From: Eutreptiella sp. 'Long Island Sound 2002'
Taxonomy: Eukaryota > Euglenozoa > Euglenophyceae > Eutreptiales > Eutreptiaceae
Reading direction: 5' to 3'
Length of the DNA stretch: 64,000 nucleotides
Assembly (NCBI GenBank): GCA_964036045.1
Contig: OZ038388.1
Location: 1,931,501-1,995,500 of the forward strand
The notes below the pieces were generated by a model. That model did no database searches, had not been told where the DNA came from, and saw nothing but the letters and a program-made list of their open reading frames with translations. This document shows, in pieces, positions 11,021 through 21,975 of the stretch (its first letter is position 1; every line of letters begins with the position of its first letter). The position numbers and the translations under genes are program-made.

Positions 11021-12790
11021 ATCCCGTAGGAACAGAATGCGATGGGGCGACAGTCCAGTGGGTCCCGGAAGGTCATGGTACGCTTGGAGCACTCTCCACA
11101 GCGAATTGTACCAGTTCCGGCCCGGTTCGTCGATGTGCAGCTGGCGGAACTTCTCGAACATCTGCCGCCGGGCAACCTCAGCCCGGCCATTCGACCGGCT
11201 GTGGTACGCCACGGTCTTGGCGTGTCGAATCCCCATGTGCTTGCACATCGTCTTGAACCACGTCCCCACAAATTGACTGCCCCGATCGCTGCAGATGACA
11301 GCTGGGACATCAAAAATCGTCAGCCAATGCCTGATCATGGCATTAGCGACGGTCTTGGCCTGCAGCCCCACTCCATGCTTGTCCTTCTTGTCCTTCTTCT
11401 TGGACTTCTTGCCAGGGACCGCCACGATATACCCACTATGCCTATCCACCGCCAGGATGACACAGTTGTAGGTCTCTCCTTCCACGGTGACCTCCGGCAT
11501 GGCGAATACATCCATGGCCACGGACCGCATAGGGGCCTCCCGTATAGCCGTATACACCGGGTTGCCCGCTGTGGAGTGGTTGGGGCTCTTCGTGGCCCGA
11601 CACACGGCACAGTCGCTGCAGTACCTATCCAGGATGGCGTAGTACCCCGGAGGGAACTTGAAACGCCACTCCAGGTCCTGCTGCATCTTGTCTCGGCCAG
11701 GGTGCATGAGCTGGGCGTTGTGCCAATGGTCAATGAGCTCCTCCACTCGGTTCTCGGGCACCAGCAGCTTGTCCTTGATGAACAACTTTTCTCCATCCTC
11801 GGTCAAGCCCTCAGGCCATTCGTCGTCCGACGGGGCGCTCACGGCATTCCAGTACTTGCTCCAGTGGTCGGATGCCGCATAGTCATCCGACCAGTCATCT
11901 GTGAGCACCGACCTGACTAGCTCTACAGGGGCCACCATCCATTGCTCGAGGGTTTCCTCTCGAATAGCCTGGACTCGGGCGCCCCGGAACTTGGCCAGAT
12001 CTGTACAGTTTGCCATCACCACAAAACACTTGACCCCCTCTTGCTCCATGGCCTTCTCCATCTCGATGATGCGCTTGGCCTCCTCGGTCTCCTCGGCGTC
12101 GCCATGGCTGGATATGTCCATCCACGCCTTGCCCGCGGGGTAGGCCCAGCGACTGAGGCAATCTGCCACAGTGTTGTCCTTCCCCGGGACGTACACGACG
12201 CTGAGGTCGAACTTGGCGAACGTCTCGTGCCATCGGGCCCTCCTAGCCGCTGGTCCTGAGGGGGTGTCGACATGCTCCTTGTGCCAGCTCTGTAGGGACT
12301 GGTGGTCCGTGCAAACCACCACCGGCTGCAGTCCGATGTGGCCAGACCACTTCCTGAGCGCACATACAATGGCGTATGTCTCCTTCTCCCTCGCGGTCCA
12401 TGTTCGGCGTTGGCCCTCGGCCAGGATCCTGCTCCAAAACGCCACGGGAACATGAGTCTCGTCGTCCCGGACTTGCTCGAGGACTGCCCCCACGGCATAG
12501 TCCGAGGCGTCTGTCCGTAGCACGAATCCCTTGTCCGGGTCCACCAGGAACAGCCCCAACTGCCCCAGGAGTCGCTCCTTCAGGCGGTTGAACGCATCCT
12601 CAGCCTCAGGGGTCCAGGCAAGCTTCTTCTTGCTCCCCTTCCGGCCATCGAACTTCCCCACCTGCAGCATCTTGTGCAGCGGCCCCGAGAGTTCTGCATA
12701 CATCCGGACATACCCCGAATAGTAATTGCAGAACCCCATGAAGGACCGGAGTTCGCTGATGGTCTGGGGCTTTTCCCGAGTGGTGCAGGG
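11020..12790 (-). pseudogene. pol: E2 pol, RNase H and integrase core (frameshifted)
   Basis: The open frame from about 12790 downward carries the RT connection (SELRSFMGFCNYYSGYV), RNase H (TDASDYAVGAVL, later CTDHQSLQ) and integrase. The integrase zinc finger is DHWHNAQLMH followed by CSDCAVC. The DDE core shows MDVFAMPE, CSDRGSQFVG and NGRAEVARR. These are the residues expected for RNA removal and strand transfer. The frame is entered by a shift from the RT frame near 12785 and lost by another near 11020, so no full Pol can be made from this copy by ordinary translation. Between RNase H and integrase lies a tether domain of about 110 residues that resembles the A-family layout only in position. 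Confidence 0.9.
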
Positions 12791-15434
12791 ACGCCAGCTT
12801 CCCAGGCATGGGACGGCGTTGCCCGTGACCAACCACGTGACCCCCGAAATCCACTTCCTTCACGAAGAGTGAGGCTTTGGTGGGCTTGCACACCATATTG
12901 TGCTTATCCAGCTCGCTGAGCACTCGGCGCAGATCCTTTTCATGCGCTTCGATGAGCTCACCCTCAGTCATGTTCTCCGTGCCGGACCCGATGATGATGT
13001 CATCCACGAAGGGGTCGGCACAGTCCCGGACAGGACCGAGTAGGTCCTCCATCTTGCGCGGGAAAGCGGCGTTGCCATTCTTGGCACCCATAGGCACCAC
13101 TTTCGACTGCATGGGCCCCAGCGGCGTCGACATCGCTTTGCAGGGCCTGGAGTCCGGGTGTAGCGGCATCTGGTGATAGCCGTGTTTAAGGTCTAACACC
13201 GTGAAAATCCGCTTTTTCTGTTGTTTTTGGGGGATGGAGTCGATCAGGGGAAGCGAGTACGAGTCGTGCTCGGTCTGCTCGTTCAAACCTCTGTAATCAA
13301 CCACCAACCTCCACTGGCCCTTCTCCTTCTTGGGCACGATGAAGGCTGGGCTGGCCCACTCACTGTCGGAGGGTTCCATCCAGCCACGCTCAAAGAACTC
13401 GGCCAACAGCTTCTTCATGGCCTCGGCCCGATCGCCCTGAAGTTGGTACTCCCGATGACGATAAATCTCGGGGTTCGGCTTCAGCTTGATCCTAGCTGTG
13501 CCAAACCTCCCACGATCTGGAGGGTTCTTGTTGGCGACGCCACTGAATAGCCGCGCATAGGCATTGATCAGCCTCTCCTTCAGCTCGGCGACCTTCGGGT
13601 TCTCCTTGGCCTCTTCAGCCGCTTGCCTCGGTATCGATACAGCCGACCGCACTGCGGTAGAGGCCTCTTCTGGGTCCGAGTCCGACTTCTCCTCGTCCGA
13701 TATGCCGTCTTCATCGTCGTGGGGCGCGCTTCCCACCAACAATCTTTGAAAATTTGCGGCACCGGGCTGGTTCTTGTCGCTCTCGGCCCCCATTCTTGGA
13801 AAATCCCACGTTGGCGGGTCCGACCCAACCGGACCATCATATTGGTCCGCGATGTGATCCATGACCCTCGCCACGAACTCATCCTTCTCGTACTTGCCGG
13901 TGGCCAACATCTTGTCATCCCACCAATGCGGAGATGTGACCATGGCCCGCCTCTTCTTGGCTGCCACAGGATCATGCATCCCCATCCGCATGTAGTTGAC
14001 GACGTCGTCGATCTCGGCGTGGGACAGGACGTCAATGCCATCAATAGGCTGATCCGTCCCCTCCTTGGGCTCAAACATGACCTTCATGGGCACCGCCGCC
14101 ACCCTGCGGATGAATGCTTCATCACCCGTGGGCTGGGCTTGCGCCCCATCCACCAGGAAAGCCTTAGTACCCCACGCTTGACCCGGGGAGGGCATTGATA
14201 CACCCTTGGCGTCGATGAACAACTCCTCCTCTGGCCCGAATGACATCTCGTTCAGGGTGATGGAGTCCAGCGTCGACTTGAGACCTTCCAGCGGACATGG
14301 GGTGGATCCTATGCCGGTGATGACCAGGATCCCCTTCGCCCTATCCGCGACGATCTTCTCCACCGTACGTCTGGTATTGTCCAAGGAGCCATGCCAATAC
14401 ATGGGCCCCCACTCCTTCAAACCCCAATGCCTGTGCCAGGCTGAGTCTCCTCGATGCCAATGCCTCCTACACTTCCGCAAAAGTGGGGCATCCCTGGAAG
14501 CGAAGACGTCCGTCTCGGGCGCTTCGGCTGCCAGCGTCTGGATCATCCTGGCATACACCTGCGGCGCCATTCCATACTCCGTGAGCCGAACTCCACGATC
14601 TCCTCTGGACTTGGCACCCACAGCTTGCACCGCTTGGACGATCCGATCCTCTTCCTCAGCATTCCATTGGGATGATCCGCATGCATAGTCTGTGGACAGC
14701 CATGTGGGGCATTCGTCATCCTCCCGGACCAGCGTTGCACGATGGGGAAGGGCACCAATGGCATTTGCCACCATGAAGTCATACCCCATGATCATATCCC
14801 AATCTGTAATGTCGGCCACATAGAAGTTCCCGGATAGAGTGCTTCTCTTCGCCAGATCAGGGCGGTTCAAGCGCTCCTGTTCCCAGAATTCCATACTGAT
14901 AGTGGCCTCATGGGTGCCCCCACCCATGATCTCTCCGTTGGCGACCTTCAGGCGGACCGGTCTCCGGCTGGGCTGCAGGAGTTCCTCCTTGAACAACCCT
15001 CTCCGAACCAGGCTCACCTGGGCACCCGTATCCACCAACACATCCACCACCTTCTCCTCTCGTCCGCACCGTACTCGCACTTTCAAGTGCAACTGCCGCT
15101 CGTCACAATGAGGCGTATGGACGACTCTCACGGCATGCAACTCTAGCACGTCCGGGTGCATCAGAACTTCAAGGGTATGGTCACGGATGGTGTAGATCTT
15201 GGGCTGGTCCTGCCCATCCACGGGGCTCTCCGTGGTCGCTCCTTCCTTCTTGCCATGTCCCGTACCCACATGTACTTCCCTTGGCAGGGCGCTCCAGGGG
15301 TTGGGAGTGGCGAAACTCAGCGGTTTTGGCTCTTCTGGAGCCTTCCTCGGCACCCGATGTGCCTTCGCTTTTTCTGGGATTCCACTGATTTCCGGAGGAG
15401 AGCCCTCCGAGGTCCCACTCCCGTGGGGGCTCCT
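12606..15434 (-). CDS. pol: E2 pol, protease, methyltransferase-like segment and reverse transcriptase
   Basis: The frame is open from the codon after the gag TAG (15437-15435); no ATG is needed if it is made by read-through. Counting from 15353, the aspartic protease has DTG at residues 108-110 and a flap-like IMGYDF near 189. Residues about 281-355 (DVFASRDAP to ILVITGIG) resemble the Dam-type methyltransferase region known from DIRS elements. RT begins near 590 with RLVVDYRGLN (682-691), VLDLKHGYHQMPL (first Asp about 721) and FVDDIIIG (782-789). The last part of the frame, below about 12785, is out of phase with RNase H and is not genuine protein. Confidence 0.88.
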   Translation of the reverse strand, partial: RSPHGSGTSEGSPPEISGIPEKAKAHRVPRKAPEEPKPLSFATPNPWSALPREVHVGTGHGKKEGATTESPVDGQDQPKIYTIRDHTLEVLMHPDVLELHAVRVVHTPHCDERQLHLKVRVRCGREEKVVDVLVDTGAQVSLVRRGLFKEELLQPSRRPVRLKVANGEIMGGGTHEATISMEFWEQERLNRPDLAKRSTLSGNFYVADITDWDMIMGYDFMVANAIGALPHRATLVREDDECPTWLSTDYACGSSQWNAEEEDRIVQAVQAVGAKSRGDRGVRLTEYGMAPQVYARMIQTLAAEAPETDVFASRDAPLLRKCRRHWHRGDSAWHRHWGLKEWGPMYWHGSLDNTRRTVEKIVADRAKGILVITGIGSTPCPLEGLKSTLDSITLNEMSFGPEEELFIDAKGVSMPSPGQAWGTKAFLVDGAQAQPTGDEAFIRRVAAVPMKVMFEPKEGTDQPIDGIDVLSHAEIDDVVNYMRMGMHDPVAAKKRRAMVTSPHWWDDKMLATGKYEKDEFVARVMDHIADQYDGPVGSDPPTWDFPRMGAESDKNQPGAANFQRLLVGSAPHDDEDGISDEEKSDSDPEEASTAVRSAVSIPRQAAEEAKENPKVAELKERLINAYARLFSGVANKNPPDRGRFGTARIKLKPNPEIYRHREYQLQGDRAEAMKKLLAEFFERGWMEPSDSEWASPAFIVPKKEKGQWRLVVDYRGLNEQTEHDSYSLPLIDSIPQKQQKKRIFTVLDLKHGYHQMPLHPDSRPCKAMSTPLGPMQSKVVPMGAKNGNAAFPRKMEDLLGPVRDCADPFVDDIIIGSGTENMTEGELIEAHEKDLRRVLSELDKHNMVCKPTKASLFVKEVDFGGHVVGHGQRRPMPGKLASLHHSGKAPDHQRTPVLHGVLQLLFGVCPDVCRTLGAAAQDAAGGEVRWPEGEQEEACLDP

Positions 15435-16202
15435 CTAGACTTGACTTCCCGCAGCCCCTTCCGGCTGCGATCCGCCAGGACTTTGTCCACCACGTTGCTG
15501 GGCTTTGAGTTCCTCCAACGTCCTCAACATGTCCTCAGCAACCTCCTCGATCGACCTCACTCGTCGGTCTTGGCAAGGTCCACCACCATAGCCTCTTCCT
15601 CCGCCTTTCCCTTGGCCTTTGCCTTGGCCTTTTCCCCCGTCTCCGCCCTTTGCCTTCCAATCGGCAATCCGCTGCTCCTTGGGCTTCTTCTCGGGGTGGG
15701 CGGGGAAGTAGGCCTTCTTGTCCGCCTCATATACCTTGCACTGACGGTGGTCGTGTGCATGGTTGTTTCCCTTGCCATAACAGACCCAGCACCCGTCGTG
15801 CTGAGACCTGTACTCCCGGAACGAGAGCGGTGGGTTCCCGATCCTCCTTGGCTCCTTGCCCTTCTTGGGTCCCACCCGGCTCCATCTGGACCGATCCTGC
15901 CCATGGTCCCTCACGTTGTGCGCCACAAACGCGAAGAAGTGGGCCTCCTCGTGATCCTCCCGGGACCAGGTCCAGTGGTCTTGGCCACTTCCACTAGCAT
16001 TCTCCGCGGAGTTGGCCGTGTCCTCCTGGATCTCCCGATGATGGCGGTCTTCTCGGTGGCCTCGTTGTCCATGACCATGTCGATCCTGCACGTGGGCCTC
16101 GTTCTTTGCATTGAGCTTCAACTCCACGGTGATGTACTTAACGATCTCGTCCAGGCTCATGCGGGCGAAGATGACCTGCATCCTCAGCGGCTCCCCGCGC
16201 CT
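15435..16202 (-). CDS. gag: E2 gag C-terminal part with zinc knuckle
   Basis: This frame lies between two in-frame TAG codons (16205-16203 above, 15437-15435 below) and in the same frame as both neighbours. It encodes a basic and His-rich region with a zinc-knuckle-like motif of the form CX2CX8HX4C (from CWVC to HRQC), followed by Lys/Gly-rich repeats (GKGQGKGQGKGGG) that would bind nucleic acid. Nucleocapsid function in RNA packaging is the family role. The knuckle spacing differs from the usual CX2CX4HX4C. The frame ends in TAG followed by AGG, then pol. Confidence 0.75.
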   Translation of the reverse strand, partial: RRGEPLRMQVIFARMSLDEIVKYITVELKLNAKNEAHVQDRHGHGQRGHREDRHHREIQEDTANSAENASGSGQDHWTWSREDHEEAHFFAFVAHNVRDHGQDRSRWSRVGPKKGKEPRRIGNPPLSFREYRSQHDGCWVCYGKGNNHAHDHRQCKVYEADKKAYFPAHPEKKPKEQRIADWKAKGGDGGKGQGKGQGKGGGRGYGGGPCQDRRVRSIEEVAEDMLRTLEELKAQQRGGQSPGGSQPEGAAGSQV

Positions 16203-17640
16203 CTAATCCACGTTGCTGAGGCGCAGCAACCTTTGCCCCATGGTGTCTCCAAAGACCTCCACGTACACGGCGTTCTTCAGTCCCAACATCCGGTTGGGCT
16301 CGCCCAGGTTCCTCCTGAAGAACTCCATGATACCCGCATGGGTATCCTCCGCCGCCATGATCCTCACCGCCACCCGCTTCTTGGCTCGCTTCTTCTCCTC
16401 GTCCTCCACTCGCCTCTTCCAGTTGCCGGGGAGGACGTCCTTCAGCAGGTGGCGGATCTCCCTGGCCTCATTCCAGTCCTCCACCAGCTTGAGACAACTT
16501 CGGTACTTTCGCAGGTACCGGTTCCACTCCCGGACCCGCAACTCACCGCGGTCCAGCGGCAGCGGGATGGACCATAGGTCCTCTAGCTTCTGGTTCGGAG
16601 CGTCCACCCGCTCCTCATCCTCCAACCACTGGAGGCAGGCCTGCTCCGTACGGATCAGTCCTTCCCGGATCTGATCCCGCAGCTCCTCCTTCAGATCCTG
16701 CGCCAGCCGGTGTGGGAATGTCCGGCATACACACTTGTCCCGCGGCGCTCCCCGCATCTCGCCGACGACCTCCTCGGCAAAGTCCTCCCAATCCAGGATG
16801 AAGTCATCCAGGTTGGAGGGATTGCCATCGTAGTAGGGGATTTTGATTCCCCTGAGGTCGTCAATCCTGATGGCGTCTCCGACGTCCCCAGCCACCACTC
16901 CACCGAGACGGATACCGCCTGTGGCCGGGGGGTGTGAGTACACTCCCGGTACATCCCTCTCCTCCATGGAGTGCGGTTCAGTTGGGCCTGAACCCATGGG
17001 GTTTGGAATGCGGGAAGGACTTGCTCCGTCGGCCGTCCATATCCCCGTATTGGGGTCCTTCGCCCACAGGTTTCCGCCTGGATGACCTCGACCATGTCCG
17101 TCGGCACTTCCCATGGTTCGCCCCTGCATGGTCTGGCTCTGGATCTCCTCTTCAGCATAAACTGCATGGGCAGTCGTAGTGATCGGTAGATCCTGGGCGG
17201 CACGGGACATCTGTACCGTCAGGCTCCTCGGGTCCGTGGTTACGTGCCCTTCCCGCATGGACCCAGCCGGTGCCGTGTGTTCCCCGAGCATTGTGGATTC
17301 GCTGAACATGGGAACAAACGGCAGCGCACCCGGGTCAACATGCGGAGGCGCGTAGGGTGCCTCTGCAGGGCCGCCCATGGGTTTATCCATGGCGCTCCTG
17401 AGGGTCTTAACCCGCTCCACGAGCTCTGCCGCTGCCGGCTTTGCCGGGAGCTCCGGACCCAAGGTGAGGGGCTGTCGCTCCTCTAGCCTTTTCAGGCGTC
17501 CCGACATGTCCTCCACTAAGTGGAGGAGGCTGTCCACCACTTGCTGATGCTTCTGCAGGGCCAGCTCCAGATTCTCCCTGTACCGGGCCTGATCCGCTCG
17601 CAGCTCCGACATGTCTCTCTCCGCTGCCGACTGGTCATCC
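16203..17640 (-). pseudogene. gag: E2 gag middle part, split from its start by G1
   Basis: It continues the gag begun at 24087. It opens with a coiled-coil-like segment (RADQARYRENLELALQKHQQ), then a Gly/Pro-rich stretch shared with E1 (for example GSGPTEPHSMEERD), then a helical capsid-like region (DDFILDWEDFAEEVVGEM and on). The frame ends in TAG at 16205-16203, followed by AGG, and reopens at once in the same frame. G1 separates it from the N-terminal 285 codons. The TAG may be a point mutation of a sense codon or part of an expression scheme; no intact second copy of this position is in the window. Confidence 0.75.
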
Positions 17641-17697
17641 AGGATCCCCGCGACGTCCTCCTCTAGACCGTCCTTCGCGTTGTCCAGGCTGTCGAGG
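17641..17697. repeat. 57-bp target-site duplication of G1, left copy
   Basis: The 57 bases are identical to 23235-23291 and belong to E2 gag. Flanking bases differ on both outer sides. A duplication of this length is typical of target-primed reverse transcription and far from the 4-6 bp made by LTR-element integrases. Confidence 0.93.
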
Positions 17698-18540
17698 TTT
17701 GAGGTTTAAGGTTTGATTTTGCGGGTACTAGACGCCTTTCGGCCCCGGGGGGCCACCTGGTCGGGCCAGGTGATATCCTCCCCAACGGGTCCTAGTGGGG
17801 GGCCCTCATAGACGCACCTCCTGCATGGTGGCGGAGTCCCCCGGGTTCACAGAGCTCGGAGCCCCGTCCTTCCCCGGCGTCCCCGTTTCGCCACTCCCCG
17901 GTCAGTGCATCAATTCGCAGCCGTGGCTGCGGGCGCTTACCCACTGCGTCGCCCCCCTAATGCGTGGTCGCCCGGGGCGCCGGCGACGCCGGGCCCGTGC
18001 TACTGGCTTGTCGCCAGTGGGACCCCCTTGGGCTGGCGCGGAGGCTGCCTAGCCTAGGGGTTGGGGCGTGGCGCTGTGCGCCACTACTGCCTTGGCGGGC
18101 GCAGTGCCCCGTCTGTGTGTGCGCGGCGCTCGCGGCCCGTTCGGGGGGGTTCGGCCGGCACCTGGCGTCGTGTCTCTTTCGTTTCCCCCTCCCCGCCCCG
18201 CGTGTTCCGCGCTGCGTGTGGCGGGCGGTCCCGTCCGGGTGTCCCTTACCCTCGCTCGCTGGTACGCCCTTCCATGCGGTCTGTGCGTTCCGCGCGCTCG
18301 GTCCGGTTGCCCTTCCGGTAGTCCCCGCGTGTCCCTTTCGTGTGTGTGCGCTCGCGCTCTCGCGGTGTCCGCTCCCCCCCCCGCTGGGTGGTGTGGCGCG
18401 CGCATCCCGCGTGGTCCCGGCACTGGGCGCTGGTAGGGCCGTTCCACGTGGTCCGTGCCCCTCCGCGTGTCCTGCCCCGGTCCCTTGCTCCGTCTGGCGT
18501 GCTTGGGGGGGGGCGGTCCGGTCCCGGTTCCCCCCTACTT
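17698..18540 (-). repeat. Conserved 3' module of family G
   Basis: It aligns with G2 at 33284-33630 plus 36062-36590, once the solo LTR there is removed. On the plus strand it contains the heptamer tail, a perfect 7-bp hairpin CACCTGG-tcggg-CCAGGTG (17754-17772) and a looser stem of CCCC/GGGG around 17780-17800. Conservation of a structured 3' end in two independent insertions is what one expects if a LINE reverse transcriptase recognises it. Confidence 0.75.
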
Positions 18541-20064
18541 GGCTTGGGGTTGTGGGGGCGGCGGCAGGGCGTCCCCGGGGGGGTGCCTTCGACCGTTGCG
18601 TGGGGCGTCTGGGGTCTTGCGCTCCTCCTCCCCCGACTGCCCGTCCACTGGGTGGGCTGTCGGGGTCCGCGTTGTGGGCGCGGGCGTGCGGGTGTGGGGG
18701 CCCTGCTCCGTCCCTGTGGGGGCTGCGCGCCGCGGGGCGGGTCCATGGCGTTCTTATGCTGGGGGGCGGGCTGGGGGGGGGGGGTGGGGCGTGCGCCGTT
18801 TCCTCCGGCTGTGCGGCCGGGGCGGGGCCTGTAGGGCGGGGGGTCGCTCTGCCTCTTTCCGTCCCTCTGCCTTCCCTGGGCAGGCAACAAAGCGGGCGTC
18901 ACTGGCGTTGTGCTGTCCATGGGGGGCGTGGCCCCCCATACCACTCCGGTTCGTGCTCACCCGGCTTCTCTGGGTACGATCTGTGCGGCGTCCCGGTGCG
19001 CAGGCGTGGGCCCGCTTGTTCTTCCAGGCCCCCATGTGAGCCGGCGGCTGGGGCGGGGGGGCGCGTCACACTGCGGCTCCCCTCTCGGGCGGGGGGGGGC
19101 CATCCCCCCTGCCTCGGGGGGTGGGGGTCGGGGCCCCCGCGGCTGGCGGGCTGGTTGGGGGGCGGGAGGGGGGGTGTCGCGCCGCGGCCTCCCTGCTCTC
19201 GTTCCGGGCGGCGGCCTGCGGTACTCCTTTCTGGCCCTCTCCGTGTCGCCGGCGCGCTCCCTTCCGGCGCGCGCGTGCGGTCAGGGCTGAAGTGCTGCCC
19301 CGGGGTGGGAAGGGTGAGGGGCGGCCCGTGGACCGCTCCCCCGGGGGCCCCAGCTGACCTGAACCCCCCCTCTGTCACCTCGGAGTGGGCTGTGGTTACG
19401 GGAGGGTCATGTGGGGCGCGGCCTCCTTCCTGTTCTGTTGTGCGCGTTGCTCCGGCACGCCGGTGTGGGTTCGCGGGAGCAGGTCCAGCCGCCGTTGCCC
19501 TTACCGCGTCGCCGTTCCTCTTGGGGGGGGGGGCGCCCCCCCGGCCCTGGGGGGGCGGAGGGCCGCGCCTGTGGCTCCCCATCTGAGGTGGGTGCGGGGG
19601 GGGGGGGCTGGGGGGGCCGCCCCCCCGCCCGCTCTCGGGCCTGTGTGGGAGGGGGGGGGGGGAGTGGGGGGGGCCCTTTGGTCCCCTGGCGATGCCTCCT
19701 GTCGGCCGGGGGGGGGGGGGCGGCATGGCAGTCCTGGCCCCGGGGGCCAGCCATCGGCTGGGGGGTCGCGCCCTTCCCCCGCCCCCCTCTACCGAGAGCC
19801 GGATTCTCGCGCAGGCCCTCGCTGGGGCCCCTCATCCCCCGGCCGTTGTCGCGCGGCGCTGGCCGGCCGGGGGTGGCCGTGAGGGTTAGCGGTCAGTGGT
19901 TAGCGGGCTGCGGGGCAGCAGGTTCCCCCCCGCGCTCGTTGTCTCCGCACTCCCTCCCGCGGGAGGTGGCACGCCCTCTTGCGTCGTGCCGTACCGTGGG
20001 GGGGGGCGTGGGTCGGGGGGCCCAGCCCCCCCCCCCAACTCTCCCGTACCCGCCGTCTGGGCCT
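18541..20064. other. GC-rich non-coding interior of G1, including one satellite-like unit
   Basis: Frames are open in several phases only because AT-rich stop codons are rare. Around 18560-18730 one unit resembles the 209-bp satellite monomer of G2 (GTGGGGGCGGC, then CTGCCCGTCC and ACTGGGTGGGCTG landmarks). Runs of 8-13 G occur repeatedly between 18770 and 20040. I see no protein motif. Confidence 0.5.
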
Positions 20065-20687
20065 TCACCTGCGCCGCCGCTTGTGTGGGGGCTGGGGCTG
20101 CGGCGGCGGCGGGTTGTGCCGGCGGTAGCGCCAGTCGGCGAGGGCGCTGCGCAAAGCCCCGGGGAGCCAGTCGTTGGCGTCCGCATCCGTGATGCGGAGC
20201 ACCGCTGCCCCTTCCAGGAAGGCCGGCCACGTCGGCTCCCTGTCGGGCCACGCCGCCCGGATCACTGACCTGAGGATCCTCTCATGGTTCTCTGGGGCTG
20301 CCCACCCCCCCGGAGGTACCTCTCGGTTTCCTCCGTCCCTCCGGAGGAGCACGGCATCGAAGGGCTGGTTCCTCGACCTCCTGGAGGTCCCCTGGTTGGC
20401 CCAGCACAACCACCCGTACACCTCCCCCACCAGGGGGGAGGTCTCCTCCCCCAGAGGGTCCGGGACCGCGCCCCAGTCCCGGTCCCATGGCCGGCCCTCC
20501 TCCGCCCCCCGTGCCGGCCCCCCTCGCTGCCCCTGCGCCTGCGGCGCCGATGCCGCGCCCCGTCCCCCCTCCGCCGAGGCCATCCGCGCCGGCTCCGCCC
20601 TCGGCGCGGGGGGGGCTTGATGGTGCTGATGTCGTGGGGGTTGGGGGGGGACGAGCTCGCCAGCGTCAGGGTCGATGTTGTAGAGGT

Positions 20688-20722
20688 GGTGGTGGTGGTG
20701 GTGGTGGTGGTGGTGGCCGTGG
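20688..20722. repeat. GTG trinucleotide tract
   Basis: A run of about ten GTG units on the plus strand encodes the poly-His run of the minus-strand frame in G1. Confidence 0.8.
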
Positions 20723-21337
20723 TGTGCCGGCATCTGTTGGATGCCGGGGGGGATGCACCTCACCGGCTGCACGTCCGGCTCCGGGGGCGCCCCGCCCTCT
20801 GCCCCCCTCCCTTCGTCCCGTCCTCCCCCCTGGGCTCCCATGCCCCGTCCCGCCTGTCCCTTGGGGCCCGCGGCGCCCTTGCCCTTGCCCTTGGGCCCCC
20901 TTCCAGCCCCCTGCCCATGTCGCGGGTCCCGCCTCCCGTCCCCCACGCCCTGGCCCGCTCGCCCTCCCACCTCCCCTCGCCCTGCCCCCTGCACCTGGGC
21001 TCCCTGCCCGCGCCCCTGCGCGCCCTTCCCGTGCCCTGGCCCCTTCCCGGCCCCCTGCCCCGAGTCGCGCCGTCCGCTGCCTGCGCTCTGCTCCCCCCCG
21101 CTGCTGCGCCCTTCCTGGACCACTCGTCGGGCGTCCCGCTGCCTTTGCAGCTGCGGCAGCGTGACGCCCGGCGGGGAGCGCACGCGCGTCGGGGGGCGGA
21201 TGTGCCGCTCCCGCCCCGGGGGGAAGGGCTTGGGGGGGAACGGCTTGGGGGGGCTGGTGTGGGTGTGGGTGGGGTTGGCGTGGGCGCGGTACTTCGCGCT
21301 CTCCCTGCCCACTGCTGCTGCTGCGGCGGCCGCCGGC

Positions 21338-21975
21338 GAGGCGTCCGTGGCCCGTGCGGGGTTCTTCCCCCGCTTGCGCGGCGTGCTGGGGGTCGCGGCG
21401 TGGCCGGCCGAGGCGGTGTCGCGGCCCGCCGGGGTCGCGGCCGCAGCCCCTCGCGCGCCCTCCTCGCTCTCCTTCGCTGCCGTGGCGGCCGCCGACGAGG
21501 CGCCGGTGGCTCTTGCGGGGTCCGCCCCCCGCTTTCGCGGCGTGCTGGGGGCCGCGGCGTGGTCGGCCGGGGCGGTGGTGCGGCCCGCCGCGGCCGCGGT
21601 CGCAACCCCTCGCACGCCCTCCTCGTTCTCCTCTGCTGCCGCGGCGGCCGCCGGCGAGGCGCCCGCGGGCCGTGCGGGTCCGTACCCCGCGTTCGCGGCG
21701 TGCTGGAGGTCGCGGCGCGGCCGGCCGAGGTGGTGTCGCGGCCTGCAGGGGTCGCGGCCGCAGCCCCTCGCGCGCCCTCCCCGCTCTCCTTCGCTGCCCT
21801 GGCGGCCGCAGACGAGGCGCCCGTGGCCCGTGCGGGGTCCGCCCCCCGCTTCCGCGGCGTGCTGGGGGCCGCGGCGTGGTCGGCCGAGGCGGTGGTGCGG
21901 CCCGCCGGGGCCGCGGTCGCAACCCCTCGCGCGCCCTTCTTGCTCTCCTCTGCGGCTGCGGCAGCCCTCGGTGAT
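21338..21975 (-). repeat. 159-bp tandem repeat, about four copies
   Basis: The phrase gaggcgtccgtgg and its variants recur at 21338, 21497, 21656 and 21814, giving periods of 159, 159 and 158. A period of 159 equals 53 codons, so units keep frame until the one-base loss before the fourth. On the minus strand the units read as Ala-rich segments such as PSTPRKRGADPARATG. Confidence 0.8.

Noticed and set aside
10242-11920. Plus-strand frames opposite E2 integrase
   Set aside because: The minus strand carries HHCC, DDE and chromodomain motifs; the plus-strand frames are shadows.
17698-17711. Telomere repeat tract
   Set aside because: Only two or three imperfect heptamers are present, and they sit at an insertion junction next to a target duplication, so they are an element tail.
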